From contig JAEWJK010000010.1 of the NCBI GenBank assembly GCA_023386555.1, positions 18,179 through 82,178 on the forward strand: a stretch of DNA of 64,000 bases, given 5' to 3'. Shown here piece by piece: positions 34,208 through 42,411 of this stretch (position 1 is its first letter; each line of letters starts with the position of its first letter). A program made the translations under genes and the position numbers. This DNA is from Bacteroidota bacterium (GTDB taxonomy: Bacteria > Bacteroidota > Bacteroidia > Chitinophagales > Chitinophagaceae). The notes beneath the pieces are model-generated. The model was given only the letters and a program-made list of their open reading frames with translations, made no database searches and was not told the DNA's origin.

Positions 34208-35946
34208 GCAGTTTAGACTGGATAGTACTTGTCTTAACATTGGTTGGCATTATTAGCTATGGTTTATATAAAAGCCGTACCTCTAAAAATCTTGAAGGAT
34301 ATTTTCTCAGCAATCGTTCCATGCCCTGGTATCTTGTATTACTCAGCATTATGGGTACACAAGCCAGTGCCATCACATTTTTATCAGCACCGGGACAAGC
34401 TTTTACTGATGGGATGCGTTTTGTGCAATACTATTTCGGTTTGCCATTAGCAATGGTAGTGTTGTGCATCACCTTTGTTCCCTTATTCAACAAACAAAAA
34501 GTATTTACTGCTTATGAATTTCTGGAGAAAAGATTCGATCTAAAAACAAGAACATTCACTTCATTTCTTTTTTTACTTTCAAGGGGATTATCAACAGGTA
34601 TCAGTATTTGTGCTCCTTCTATCATACTTTCTTCGTTAATGGGTTGGGATATTTTCTGGACTAACATTGTGATGGGAGGCTTACTTATTATCTATACTGT
34701 AAGTGGTGGTGCCAGAGCTGTGGCTTATACACAACAGCTACAATTACTGATCATCTTCTCAGGAATGTTCATTGCCGGATATTATATTGTTCATTACATG
34801 CCGGAAGGTATTGGATTTACAGAAGCCTTAAAAGTGAGTGGCAATGCAGGAAAATTAAATGTGATCACTTCGGGTATTACCGAAAGTGGCTTTGACATGA
34901 AAGATAAATACAACATCATCAGTGGTGTGATCGGTGGATTTTTTTTAGCACTCTCCTATTTTGGTACAGATCATAGCCAGGTTGGAAGATATCTTACAGC
35001 AAAGGATAATAAAGAAAGCAGGATTGGTTTGTTGATGAATGGATTGGTGAAAGTGCCAATGCAATTTCTGATTCTGTTGATCGGTGCGTTGTTGTTTGCT
35101 TTTTATCAATTTAATCCGGGTCCAATCTTTCATAACCAACATGTAGTTGAAAATGCAAAACAAACAAACTATAAACCTAAGTTAGATTCACTAGAAACTC
35201 AGTATAAAAATACCATTGCTTTATCGGCAACTTTGAATAAACAATTTGTGAATGATGATGAAACATCTGCTGAAATAAAATCTGCTGCACAACAAACATC
35301 CAGAACTGCAGATTCTATTCGACAGGTGTACAAAAAAACATTACAAAAAGCTACACCTGCTGCTGATACGAATGATACCAACTATATCTTTTTACGATTC
35401 GTAGTTGACTATTTACCTGTAGGATTGATTGGCTTATTGATAGCCATTATTTTTCTTGCTGCCTGGGGTTCAATTGCAGCAGCATTGAATTCATTGGCAT
35501 CAGTAACAATGATTGATTTTTATGTACGCTTCAAAAAACATCATTCTCATGTTGAAAAAGATGATGCGGAAGAATTAAAGAAATTTCGTCTATCGAAATG
35601 GTACACATTGATCTGGGGTGTATTCTGTATTGTTGTTGCCCAATTTGCTAATAAAATGGGAAGCCTGATAGAAGCAGTGAATATTCTTGGTTCTTTATTT
35701 TATGGCGTTATCCTCGGAATATTCCTGGTTGCCTTCTATCTCAAAAATGTAAAAGGCAATGCTGTGTTTCTTGCTGCAATTATTGGGGAGCTATTTGTCA
35801 TCGCTTTATTCATCTTGGATTATTATCACATAATTGGTTTCGGATTTTTGTGGTTAAATGTTGCAGGAGCACTTGCAGTAGTGTTACTTTCTGTATTGTT
35901 TCAACAATTTTATAAACAAAAAAGCCTCACAAGTAGTGAAGCCTGA
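34204..35946 (+). CDS. Sodium:solute symporter (SSS family)
   Basis: This 580-residue transporter has about 13 membrane helices. Family features near the N-terminus include the SNRSMPWYLVLLSIMGTQASAITFLSAPGQAF region and GGARAVAYTQQLQ. It should import a small molecule with Na+. Residues about 310-395 form an unusual soluble insert rich in Gln, Lys and Thr (KLDSLETQYKNTIAL), likely coiled coil, before the later helices. Its position after the PIG-L deacetylase and a coupled mini-protein suggests uptake of a sugar or amine released by that enzyme; this is inference. Confidence 0.92.
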   Translation: MSSLDWIVLVLTLVGIISYGLYKSRTSKNLEGYFLSNRSMPWYLVLLSIMGTQASAITFLSAPGQAFTDGMRFVQYYFGLPLAMVVLCITFVPLFNKQKVFTAYEFLEKRFDLKTRTFTSFLFLLSRGLSTGISICAPSIILSSLMGWDIFWTNIVMGGLLIIYTVSGGARAVAYTQQLQLLIIFSGMFIAGYYIVHYMPEGIGFTEALKVSGNAGKLNVITSGITESGFDMKDKYNIISGVIGGFFLALSYFGTDHSQVGRYLTAKDNKESRIGLLMNGLVKVPMQFLILLIGALLFAFYQFNPGPIFHNQHVVENAKQTNYKPKLDSLETQYKNTIALSATLNKQFVNDDETSAEIKSAAQQTSRTADSIRQVYKKTLQKATPAADTNDTNYIFLRFVVDYLPVGLIGLLIAIIFLAAWGSIAAALNSLASVTMIDFYVRFKKHHSHVEKDDAEELKKFRLSKWYTLIWGVFCIVVAQFANKMGSLIEAVNILGSLFYGVILGIFLVAFYLKNVKGNAVFLAAIIGELFVIALFILDYYHIIGFGFLWLNVAGALAVVLLSVLFQQFYKQKSLTSSEA

Positions 35947-35952
35947 TGTATA

Positions 35953-35983
35953 GAAAAGCTTATTGCCATTAATAAGCGTTTTC
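35953..35983. terminator. Bidirectional terminator between symporter and glycosyltransferase genes
   Basis: GAAAAGCTTATT and AATAAGCGTTTTC pair with one bulge around a short loop, with T-rich sequence on the plus-strand side. It overlaps the stop codon of the minus-strand gene. Confidence 0.55.
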
Positions 35984-37357
35984 TTCTCCTTTAATTACAT
36001 TGTATGCTGTAAGAAAAACAATCTTTACGTCTGTCCAAAAGCTCCAGTTTTCCATATACCAAATATCATGTTCAATTCTTCCCTGTATATCTTCCAGGTT
36101 TTTGGTTTCTCCCCTGTAACCATTTATCTGTGCCCATCCTGTGATACCAGGTTTTAGAAAATGACGGATCATATATTTATCAATGATCTTTTTATAGTCA
36201 TCATTCATTTTTAATGGATGAGGTCTTGGTCCAACTACACTCATCTCTCCTAACAACACATTAAAGAACTGAGGTAATTCATCCAGGCTTGTTTTACGAA
36301 GAAACTTTCCGATCCTGGTAACTCTCGGATCATCTTTCGTTGCCTGCTTGTATTGCTGATCTCCTTCAGTAGTTCTCATGGTTCTGAACTTGAACACACG
36401 AATACGATTAAGATCTCTGCCTAACCTGTTCTGGATAAAGAATACAGGTCCTTTTGAATCTAATTTGATGAGTATTGCAATGATCGGTATCAACCAGCTA
36501 AGAATAAATACCATTACAAATAAGCTGAAAAAAACATCAAACACTCTTTTCTTTAAACGATTGGCAATATCGTCCAAAGGCTCATTTCTTAATGATAATA
36601 TCGGAAGATTTTCTGCGTAGTTAACATGCACTCCACTGTGTACAAAAGAATGAAAGTCTGTAGCAAACTTAAATCTGATGAAATTATTTTCAGCTTTCTC
36701 AGCCATATCATACAGGAAAGGATATTCTTTTGCCGGCAATGTTGAATATATTTCAGAGATATTATTGTCTATCGCATATTGCAGACATTCCTGCGGATTT
36801 CCAATGATTGGAAATGCTGAAAGCTCATGCACATTTTCGTAATCTTCGAAAAAACCATCAACAGATATGTTCTTGCTGGTAGATAGGTGATGATCTACTA
36901 AACTTTTCGCTGCATCATTATATCCGATAATCACAACCTTACGAACAAATCTTTCATGAATACCTACAACTTTAATTGCAGCCAGGTACATTAAACGACT
37001 TACCAGTAATACGGTTGCAAATCCTCCGAGCGTAGCTGCAACGAATTTTAATTCATAAGTAAATGGTGCAAAATAGATATACAGCGACACCATTAAAAGA
37101 TAAACTACATATGATTGAAAACTATGTCTTGATAAAGCACCTGTTCTATAAGAGTTGGCATTAATATAAATTGAAGTTGATGCACATGCAAGCATCCATG
37201 CAAGATTGACTACAAGAAATAATGCTAAATATGAACTTTGAAATATACTGTTAGCATCACTCATCAGGAACAATGCAGCAGCAAAACTCATGTTGATCCC
37301 CCACAGATCAATGAAGGTGAATACAAATTGAAAAAAACTATTATAACGAGTATTCAT
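35969..37357 (-). CDS. Polyprenyl-phosphate sugar phosphotransferase (WcaJ-type)
   Basis: The 462-residue protein starts exopolysaccharide synthesis by moving a hexose-1-phosphate onto undecaprenyl phosphate. It has four N-terminal helices (about 15-125), a CoA-binding-like Rossmann middle (KVVIIGYNDAAKSLVDHH) and the catalytic C-terminal domain. That domain contains KRVFDVFFSLFVMVFILSW, the VFKFRTMRT motif, RKTSLDELPQFFNVLLGEMSVVGPRP and PGITGWAQINGYRGE. All are standard for the family. It is the last gene of the minus-strand exopolysaccharide run. Confidence 0.96.
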   Translation of the reverse strand: MNTRYNSFFQFVFTFIDLWGINMSFAAALFLMSDANSIFQSSYLALFLVVNLAWMLACASTSIYINANSYRTGALSRHSFQSYVVYLLMVSLYIYFAPFTYELKFVAATLGGFATVLLVSRLMYLAAIKVVGIHERFVRKVVIIGYNDAAKSLVDHHLSTSKNISVDGFFEDYENVHELSAFPIIGNPQECLQYAIDNNISEIYSTLPAKEYPFLYDMAEKAENNFIRFKFATDFHSFVHSGVHVNYAENLPILSLRNEPLDDIANRLKKRVFDVFFSLFVMVFILSWLIPIIAILIKLDSKGPVFFIQNRLGRDLNRIRVFKFRTMRTTEGDQQYKQATKDDPRVTRIGKFLRKTSLDELPQFFNVLLGEMSVVGPRPHPLKMNDDYKKIIDKYMIRHFLKPGITGWAQINGYRGETKNLEDIQGRIEHDIWYMENWSFWTDVKIVFLTAYNVIKGEENAY

Positions 37358-37515
37358 AGCAGATAAAATAGCCCTGAGTAAATAAATGGTAACAGCTTAT
37401 GTTAACGAATTTTTGTACCAGAATTGCAAAACAGTTATGTGCTTGTTTAGCAGCAATATTTGAAGTTGAATAAAGAAAGGATGTGTGTAAAAAGCTACAC
37501 AGCAATTTCTTTGCA

Positions 37516-38634
37516 TCATGCTACTTCCTGTTGTACACGCGAAATCTCTGCAGTAACAGGTTGGGATGAGTAATACAATTCCTTTATCTGGTTCACCCTG
37601 TTTCTCCAGGAATTCTGCTTGGCAACTTCAACTCGCTGTAATGCAAGTTCTGGAGTATCATCGTTATAAGCTTCAATACATTTCTGAATAAAATCTTTAT
37701 TATCACACTTGTAAACGATTTTATCATCAAAATGCCAGCTTTTCAGATTGGGCATATTCGTAATTACACATGGTTTACCCAAAGCCAGGTATAACCATAA
37801 TTTGTTTGGTGTAGCTCCTTTATTCAATCGGCTAACATCGTAAGGAGCAATGCAAACATCTGCTTCACTTAAACAATCATGAAGATCTTTTCCGGTTTTT
37901 GCTCCAACAAATTTTGCATTAGTAAACCTAGCCAGCTTTTGTTTGTTCGCTTCACTTACAGGACCAATAAAAATCACATTGAACTTTTCCAGTAGTTCGT
38001 ACAAAAGAGACATATCCAGGTTATAATCAAGATAACCGACAATACCTAAAGTAGGAAGTTCATTTTCTTTTTTTGGCGCTTTAATTCCATCATATTTTAT
38101 TATTGGAGCACCTAGTGGAATTACATGAGTATTGGCATTATAGTTTCCAATTTTGGTGCCCATATAATCGGAAGTAACGATACACACTTTTGCTTTTTGG
38201 GCAACTAATCTTTCTGTTTTTGTGTGATACCGATTAATGAAGAATGGATTGAAATTTCCGAAACCCACATTATCGTCTGCACAATAGAAAACTACATTAT
38301 CAAAAAATTTATGAATACCCGGTGCTGTATAATCGAAACTGATGACCATCTCAAAATTAACTTCAAGATCTTTGATCTTCCGCATCAGCCAATTATGATA
38401 AATCTCATTCAATCCGGCTGTTCTGTATCTAACTTTATATAACACTGGAAAATATGGAGTGATTACAACCACATTATCTTCAGCCTTACGCAATTCAATT
38501 CTTGGTCTGCCTACTCTATTACGTTCAACAAAATAAACCACACCCTCCTCCTTCAGTTCATTGGTAACCTGGTGTCTTGCTCTTGGTGGTTCATCCCAAA
38601 CTGTTACAGTAGTATAGATAAGATAATTTTTCAT
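37516..38634 (-). CDS. Group 1-type glycosyltransferase
   Basis: The 372-residue product from MKNYLIYTTVTVWDEPPRARHQ is a GT-B enzyme. The C-terminal nucleotide-sugar domain has LGIVGYLDYNLDM, VKFVGAKTGKDL-like spacing, and the acceptor-side DVCIAPYDVSRLNKGATPNKLWLYLALGKPCV motif with the conserved E-to-K/N variation common in such enzymes. It adds a sugar to the growing repeat unit. The longer frame begins with TTG inside the next gene, so ATG 38634 is used, 11 bases after the GT2 gene. Confidence 0.87.
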   Translation of the reverse strand: MKNYLIYTTVTVWDEPPRARHQVTNELKEEGVVYFVERNRVGRPRIELRKAEDNVVVITPYFPVLYKVRYRTAGLNEIYHNWLMRKIKDLEVNFEMVISFDYTAPGIHKFFDNVVFYCADDNVGFGNFNPFFINRYHTKTERLVAQKAKVCIVTSDYMGTKIGNYNANTHVIPLGAPIIKYDGIKAPKKENELPTLGIVGYLDYNLDMSLLYELLEKFNVIFIGPVSEANKQKLARFTNAKFVGAKTGKDLHDCLSEADVCIAPYDVSRLNKGATPNKLWLYLALGKPCVITNMPNLKSWHFDDKIVYKCDNKDFIQKCIEAYNDDTPELALQRVEVAKQNSWRNRVNQIKELYYSSQPVTAEISRVQQEVA

Positions 38635-38645
38635 TTCAAAATAGT

Positions 38646-39494
38646 TTAAACGATAGCAGATTGATTTCTCTGTTTCAATCCATATAATAAGCCCTCTTTT
38701 CTGCCGAGGAACATGTTGTAAAATTCTTTTGCCTTTTGACGGTTCATACAAAAAGCAGCTTTGATTAACGGAGCGGCCAGTCCTTTAAAAACTACATGAG
38801 TAGGCACTTTATATTTTGCATACATTAAACCCATTGCTCTTTGTCTTGCCCTGATAGTATCAGTATCTCTTGTGGTGATGGGAATGTATTTGTGATTTAC
38901 AGCTATATCAGCATCATAATAAATATTCATATTCTGATCTGCAGCCCTGAATGTGAGTTCAGAATCTTCTCCTCCTCCGATATATTTTCCAATGCCGATG
39001 GTTTCAAGAAAACCACCCAATTTTTGAAAAACTCCTTTATTAAAAAATAAAACGTAAGTAACGTATCCAACAGCCTTGAAAGTAAATAGCTGCCGGATGG
39101 TGAGGTTGAATGAATTATTATGAATGTAAGGATTCTGTTTCCAGTTAATGATGAGCAGATCTGTGGAAGGTTTATTCCCGAAAAACTGCTGCACTTTTAT
39201 TAATGAATCGTTTTCAAACCAGCAATCATCATCCGGGAAACAGATAATTGGATATTTAGCTTTAGAAGCACCAAGATTTCTTGCTTTAGATTGATTCGGT
39301 TCTTCTTGTTTTATATGAACGATATCCAATTTATCTTTATATGAATACAACAATTCATCAAGTAAACCATCCGGGTTCTGATCAACGATCAATAATTCAA
39401 GATTTTGAATATTGTTTCTGATAACTGAATCGAATAGTCTAACCAACTCATCTTTCCTACGATAAGTAGCCACAACTGCAGATATGCCATTCAT
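38646..39494 (-). CDS. Family 2 glycosyltransferase
   Basis: This 282-residue GT-A enzyme shows the N-terminal VVATYRRKDELVRLFDSV, LLIVDQNPDG, ARNLGASKA and the metal-binding FPDDDCWF motif. Further in, GGEDSELTFRAAD is the usual ED-type catalytic region. It transfers a sugar from a nucleotide donor within exopolysaccharide assembly. The gap of 61 bases to the deacetylase gene contains a 15-base sequence shared with the leader of the wzy-like gene. Confidence 0.92.
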   Translation of the reverse strand: MNGISAVVATYRRKDELVRLFDSVIRNNIQNLELLIVDQNPDGLLDELLYSYKDKLDIVHIKQEEPNQSKARNLGASKAKYPIICFPDDDCWFENDSLIKVQQFFGNKPSTDLLIINWKQNPYIHNNSFNLTIRQLFTFKAVGYVTYVLFFNKGVFQKLGGFLETIGIGKYIGGGEDSELTFRAADQNMNIYYDADIAVNHKYIPITTRDTDTIRARQRAMGLMYAKYKVPTHVVFKGLAAPLIKAAFCMNRQKAKEFYNMFLGRKEGLLYGLKQRNQSAIV

Positions 39495-39540
39495 GCGGAA
39501 TCATTTACTTTTTAAAAGAAGTGAATATTCCCTTACACTA

Positions 39541-39555
39541 CAAAGCTGCTGCCAG
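39541..39555 (-). promoter_or_regulatory. Shared 15-base leader motif CTGGCAGCAGCTTTG, copy 1
   Basis: On the minus strand this 15-mer lies right after the deacetylase stop and 46 bases before the GT2 start. An identical copy lies 29 bases before the wzy-like gene. CAGCTTTG resembles a -7 element, so a promoter is possible. An antiterminator (ops-like) site is the alternative. Confidence 0.4.
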
Positions 39556-40182
39556 TTATACTTTTATAGCTGCAAATTGAAAACCCTTTTTAGTAAAATG
39601 TTCCAGCACTTTTGGCAATGCATACCGTAAGTTCTGAGAAGCAACTGAATGATCGTGAAATAAAACTATCGAGCCTTCTTTTGCATTATCCAAAACATTA
39701 CGCAAACATTTTTCTTTAGGCGTATTATTGTCGAAATCGGCACTTAATACATTCCACAAAATAGTTTTGAGCTTATGTTCATTATTCTTCAGATACTTTA
39801 CCTGGTTCCAGGTGATGTGACCAAAAGGCGGACGAAATATATTTGATTTAATTACTGTAGCGGCAGTAGCAATATCGCTATAATACTTCTTGTTGTTTGT
39901 CTTCCACCCATCAATATGTGAATGAGAATGATTGCCGACACTATGTCCTTCTTCGATTAATTGATTATATAACCCGGGATTGTCTACAACATTTTCACCA
40001 ATGCAAAAAAAAGTTGCTTTGGCATTGTACTTTTTCAGTTGCTCTATAACAAAAGGTGTTTCAGCAGGATCCGGCCCATCATCAAATGTGAGATACAATA
40101 CTTTTTCTGAAGTATTCATCTCCCAGATACAATCTCCATAAAATTTTCGCATCCATTTTGGCTTCTTTACAAAGTAAAACAT
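39556..40182 (-). CDS. Polysaccharide deacetylase (NodB-type)
   Basis: At 208 residues the protein is just the NodB domain. Motif 1 is TFDDGPDP (D34, D35), motif 2 is GNHSHSH with the metal-binding His residues, motif 3 is RPPFGH and the final motif is IVLFHDHS. It removes N- or O-acetyl groups from a sugar polymer in a metal-dependent way. No signal peptide is evident, so action at the inner face or during assembly is likely. It follows the flippase gene by 10 bases. Confidence 0.92.
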   Translation of the reverse strand: MFYFVKKPKWMRKFYGDCIWEMNTSEKVLYLTFDDGPDPAETPFVIEQLKKYNAKATFFCIGENVVDNPGLYNQLIEEGHSVGNHSHSHIDGWKTNNKKYYSDIATAATVIKSNIFRPPFGHITWNQVKYLKNNEHKLKTILWNVLSADFDNNTPKEKCLRNVLDNAKEGSIVLFHDHSVASQNLRYALPKVLEHFTKKGFQFAAIKV

Positions 40183-40192
40183 AGCTATTCCT

Positions 40193-41542
40193 TTATTGCA
40201 TTACAGGCTTTTTTCTTAATCGTCTCGATCTTACCATTTCCATCATATTTGAATAGATGAATGCTGGTTTGTAATATGAAAAATTAAATACCTTAACTTT
40301 TTGTGATTTGAAATAAAACATATAACCAATAAAAAGTATCACCTCAGATACCGGCCAGGCAATCGCTGCACCAATTGTTCCATATAAATTAATAAATACA
40401 ATGAGCAGTACCACATTCAAAATAAATCCGGCAAGTAAAAACCTTATGTGTACAGCATCTTTTTTTAGGTTCAGCATTATCTGCTGGCCTAGAGCCGAAT
40501 TAATTGTTGAAAAGAGTAAAGCGAAAGCAGATATTTTTAGAAGATCAATTGCACTAGTAAATTCACTTCCAAAGAATAATAGTATTAAAGGCTTTGCAAT
40601 GATAAAAGTACCAGCAGCCATTGCAATAGCCAGGAATACCAGGTATGGAAATGATTGGTGTACACGTTTTATTCCTGCGTCATATCCCTGGCCAAAAGCT
40701 TCGCCGATATATGGAAATAAAACGGTGTTAAGCGGCATTGAAACGATGGATTGAATGATGATGATCAAACGTAAGGCAGCAGAATAATATCCAACATCAG
40801 TTGTAATTAATAAAAAACCGGCAACGATAATTCCTGTTGAAGATGCCTGGTTACTGATCCACCAAATGAGAGATAATGTTCTATTCTCTTTTAATGTTTG
40901 AATTACATCCTTCCATTTAATAAATTGAAAACGCAGATCATACTTTTTTAAAGCCCAGTAAAAAGAAACCAGTGATACAAGAATGTGAGCAAGACTGGTG
41001 ATCAATGGATGGTATATATAATCGCTTCTTTCTGTTACAACAAGTACCACAGCAACGGAAAAAAGTAACTTGGAAATAAAACTGAATACAGCATATCGTC
41101 TTGAATCCTGCATTCCATTATACAACCAGCTTGGATTTAATATCCAACCGATACATAACAGGTAAGTAAAAATGTTTACAAGCTTTTCATCTCTTAGCTG
41201 ATCGAACCAGAATAAACATCCGATGAAAATAATGGTTGATACAATTGATATATAAAGTTTGGCAAAAGTGATACGGCTGAATAATTCCTGAATTTTCTGT
41301 TTATCGCCGTTAAAAGAAATGATCTTTCTTGTTCCGTAAAGATCAAAGCCGGCATTTATAAAGAGAATGAAATAACCAACAAAAGCGAAAGCATAATTTA
41401 CTGCCCCATATTTTTCCGGTCCAATGATCCGGGAGATAATCGGAAGAGTGATCATAGGTAAAACATAGTTACCTATTTGTAAAATGGCCAGCGAAAGAAA
41501 ATTAACTAATGTTCTTTTCTTGCTACCAATGGCAGAACTCAT
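40193..41542 (-). CDS. Oligosaccharide flippase (Wzx-like)
   Basis: This 449-residue MATE/MVF-superfamily membrane protein has about 12-14 helices. The start NFLSLAILQIGNYVLPMITLPIISRIIGPEKYGAVNYAFAF is typical of O-antigen and exopolysaccharide flippases. It should move the lipid-linked repeat unit across the inner membrane. It lies between the UpxY gene and the deacetylase gene. The end is basic (RSRRLRKKPVMQ). Confidence 0.93.
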   Translation of the reverse strand: MSSAIGSKKRTLVNFLSLAILQIGNYVLPMITLPIISRIIGPEKYGAVNYAFAFVGYFILFINAGFDLYGTRKIISFNGDKQKIQELFSRITFAKLYISIVSTIIFIGCLFWFDQLRDEKLVNIFTYLLCIGWILNPSWLYNGMQDSRRYAVFSFISKLLFSVAVVLVVTERSDYIYHPLITSLAHILVSLVSFYWALKKYDLRFQFIKWKDVIQTLKENRTLSLIWWISNQASSTGIIVAGFLLITTDVGYYSAALRLIIIIQSIVSMPLNTVLFPYIGEAFGQGYDAGIKRVHQSFPYLVFLAIAMAAGTFIIAKPLILLFFGSEFTSAIDLLKISAFALLFSTINSALGQQIMLNLKKDAVHIRFLLAGFILNVVLLIVFINLYGTIGAAIAWPVSEVILFIGYMFYFKSQKVKVFNFSYYKPAFIYSNMMEMVRSRRLRKKPVMQ

Positions 41543-41578
41543 AAATAATAAAACATTTTAGCATAGTAGGATTTTTGG

Positions 41579-41609
41579 AAATGTCCTCCAGCTTAGCTGA
41601 AGGACATTT
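41579..41609. other. Hairpin between UpxY and flippase genes
   Basis: AAATGTCCT and AGGACATTT form a 9-base stem enclosing CCAGCTTAGCTGA, which can pair further with one mismatch. Neither strand has a T-run after it, so it is not a standard terminator. It may be an RNA pause or processing element within the polysaccharide operon, where an antiterminator could act. Confidence 0.45.
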
Positions 41610-41613
41610 CAAA

Positions 41614-42141
41614 TTAACCTGCGTTTGAATATTGCTGCTTTGTTGATATCTCTTTTGACTGCTGAGCTTGTTTGATAGAAACCACTTTCACATGCTCAGG
41701 CTTACCTGCCACTACACGATAACCTAATGTCGGAAGCTCAATTTTATACGTAGCTACTGATTTGTCAGCTGTACCATACACATAATTGAGACTTTTGATA
41801 GAGGTCTTCTCAACTTTCACGTTAGTGTGATTGCAAAGAAAATCTTTGATCATAGATATCTCCTGCTCTTTCACTACTGCTGGCTTTCCTAACCAGTAAA
41901 GAACATTCACTACACCATTGATCTTTTTTAAAGCTGCAACATCCTTCTCATCGATCTTAACGAAAACACATGAAGAGAATAAAGGCTGACCTGCTGATTT
42001 TTTCAACGTCCACCATTTGTTCTGAACTTTGTTTACAGGACAATAAGATTCGATGTTTCTTTTTTGTAATTCTTTGGTTACTTTCATTTCCATTCCCTGC
42101 CTGGTGTAAACCACGTACCATTCGTAAATATTTCTTTCCAT
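41614..42141 (-). CDS. UpxY-family transcription antiterminator (NusG-like)
   Basis: The 175-residue product from MERNIYEWYVVYTRQGMEMKV has the NusG N-terminal domain (WYVVYTRQGMEMKV, SYCPVNKVQNKW, PLFSSCVFVKI, NVLYWLGKPAVV) and a short C-terminal KOW-like part. UpxY/RfaH-type proteins bind RNA polymerase at leader sites and let it read through a long polysaccharide operon. It sits inside the locus it likely controls, between wzc-like and wzx genes. The longest frame starts with GTG 39 bases upstream, so the ATG is preferred. Confidence 0.88.
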   Translation of the reverse strand: MERNIYEWYVVYTRQGMEMKVTKELQKRNIESYCPVNKVQNKWWTLKKSAGQPLFSSCVFVKIDEKDVAALKKINGVVNVLYWLGKPAVVKEQEISMIKDFLCNHTNVKVEKTSIKSLNYVYGTADKSVATYKIELPTLGYRVVAGKPEHVKVVSIKQAQQSKEISTKQQYSNAG

Positions 42142-42361
42142 AACGAGCGATTTAAGTTTGTTCTTTAAATTAATTCCCACCTTTTGTTTCTTAGTATTTG
42201 TCTGTGCTCATATATAGGTATCAAAAAAAAATGCCAAAGTTTAATTATGTTCAATCCAGAAATAATTTTTTTTGTCTTTTTATTGTCAGCAGCTATATTA
42301 AGAGTTGATAACGAATATTATCCCTTCACAAATTTTCTCAACACGCATTTTCAGAAAAGTT

Positions 42362-42385
42362 AAAAGCCACCTTTCGGTGGCTTTT
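42362..42385 (-). terminator. Terminator after the Wzc-like gene
   Basis: AAAAGCCACC and GGTGGCTTTT form a 10-base stem around TTTC. The minus strand continues TTTTAACTTTTC. It separates the wza-wzc pair from the UpxY-led transcript. Confidence 0.85.
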
Positions 42386-42411
42386 AGAAATTAATGAACA
42401 ATTATTTGCAA

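Noticed and set aside
41579..41609. Intrinsic terminator after UpxY
   Set aside because: Neither strand has a T-run after the stem.
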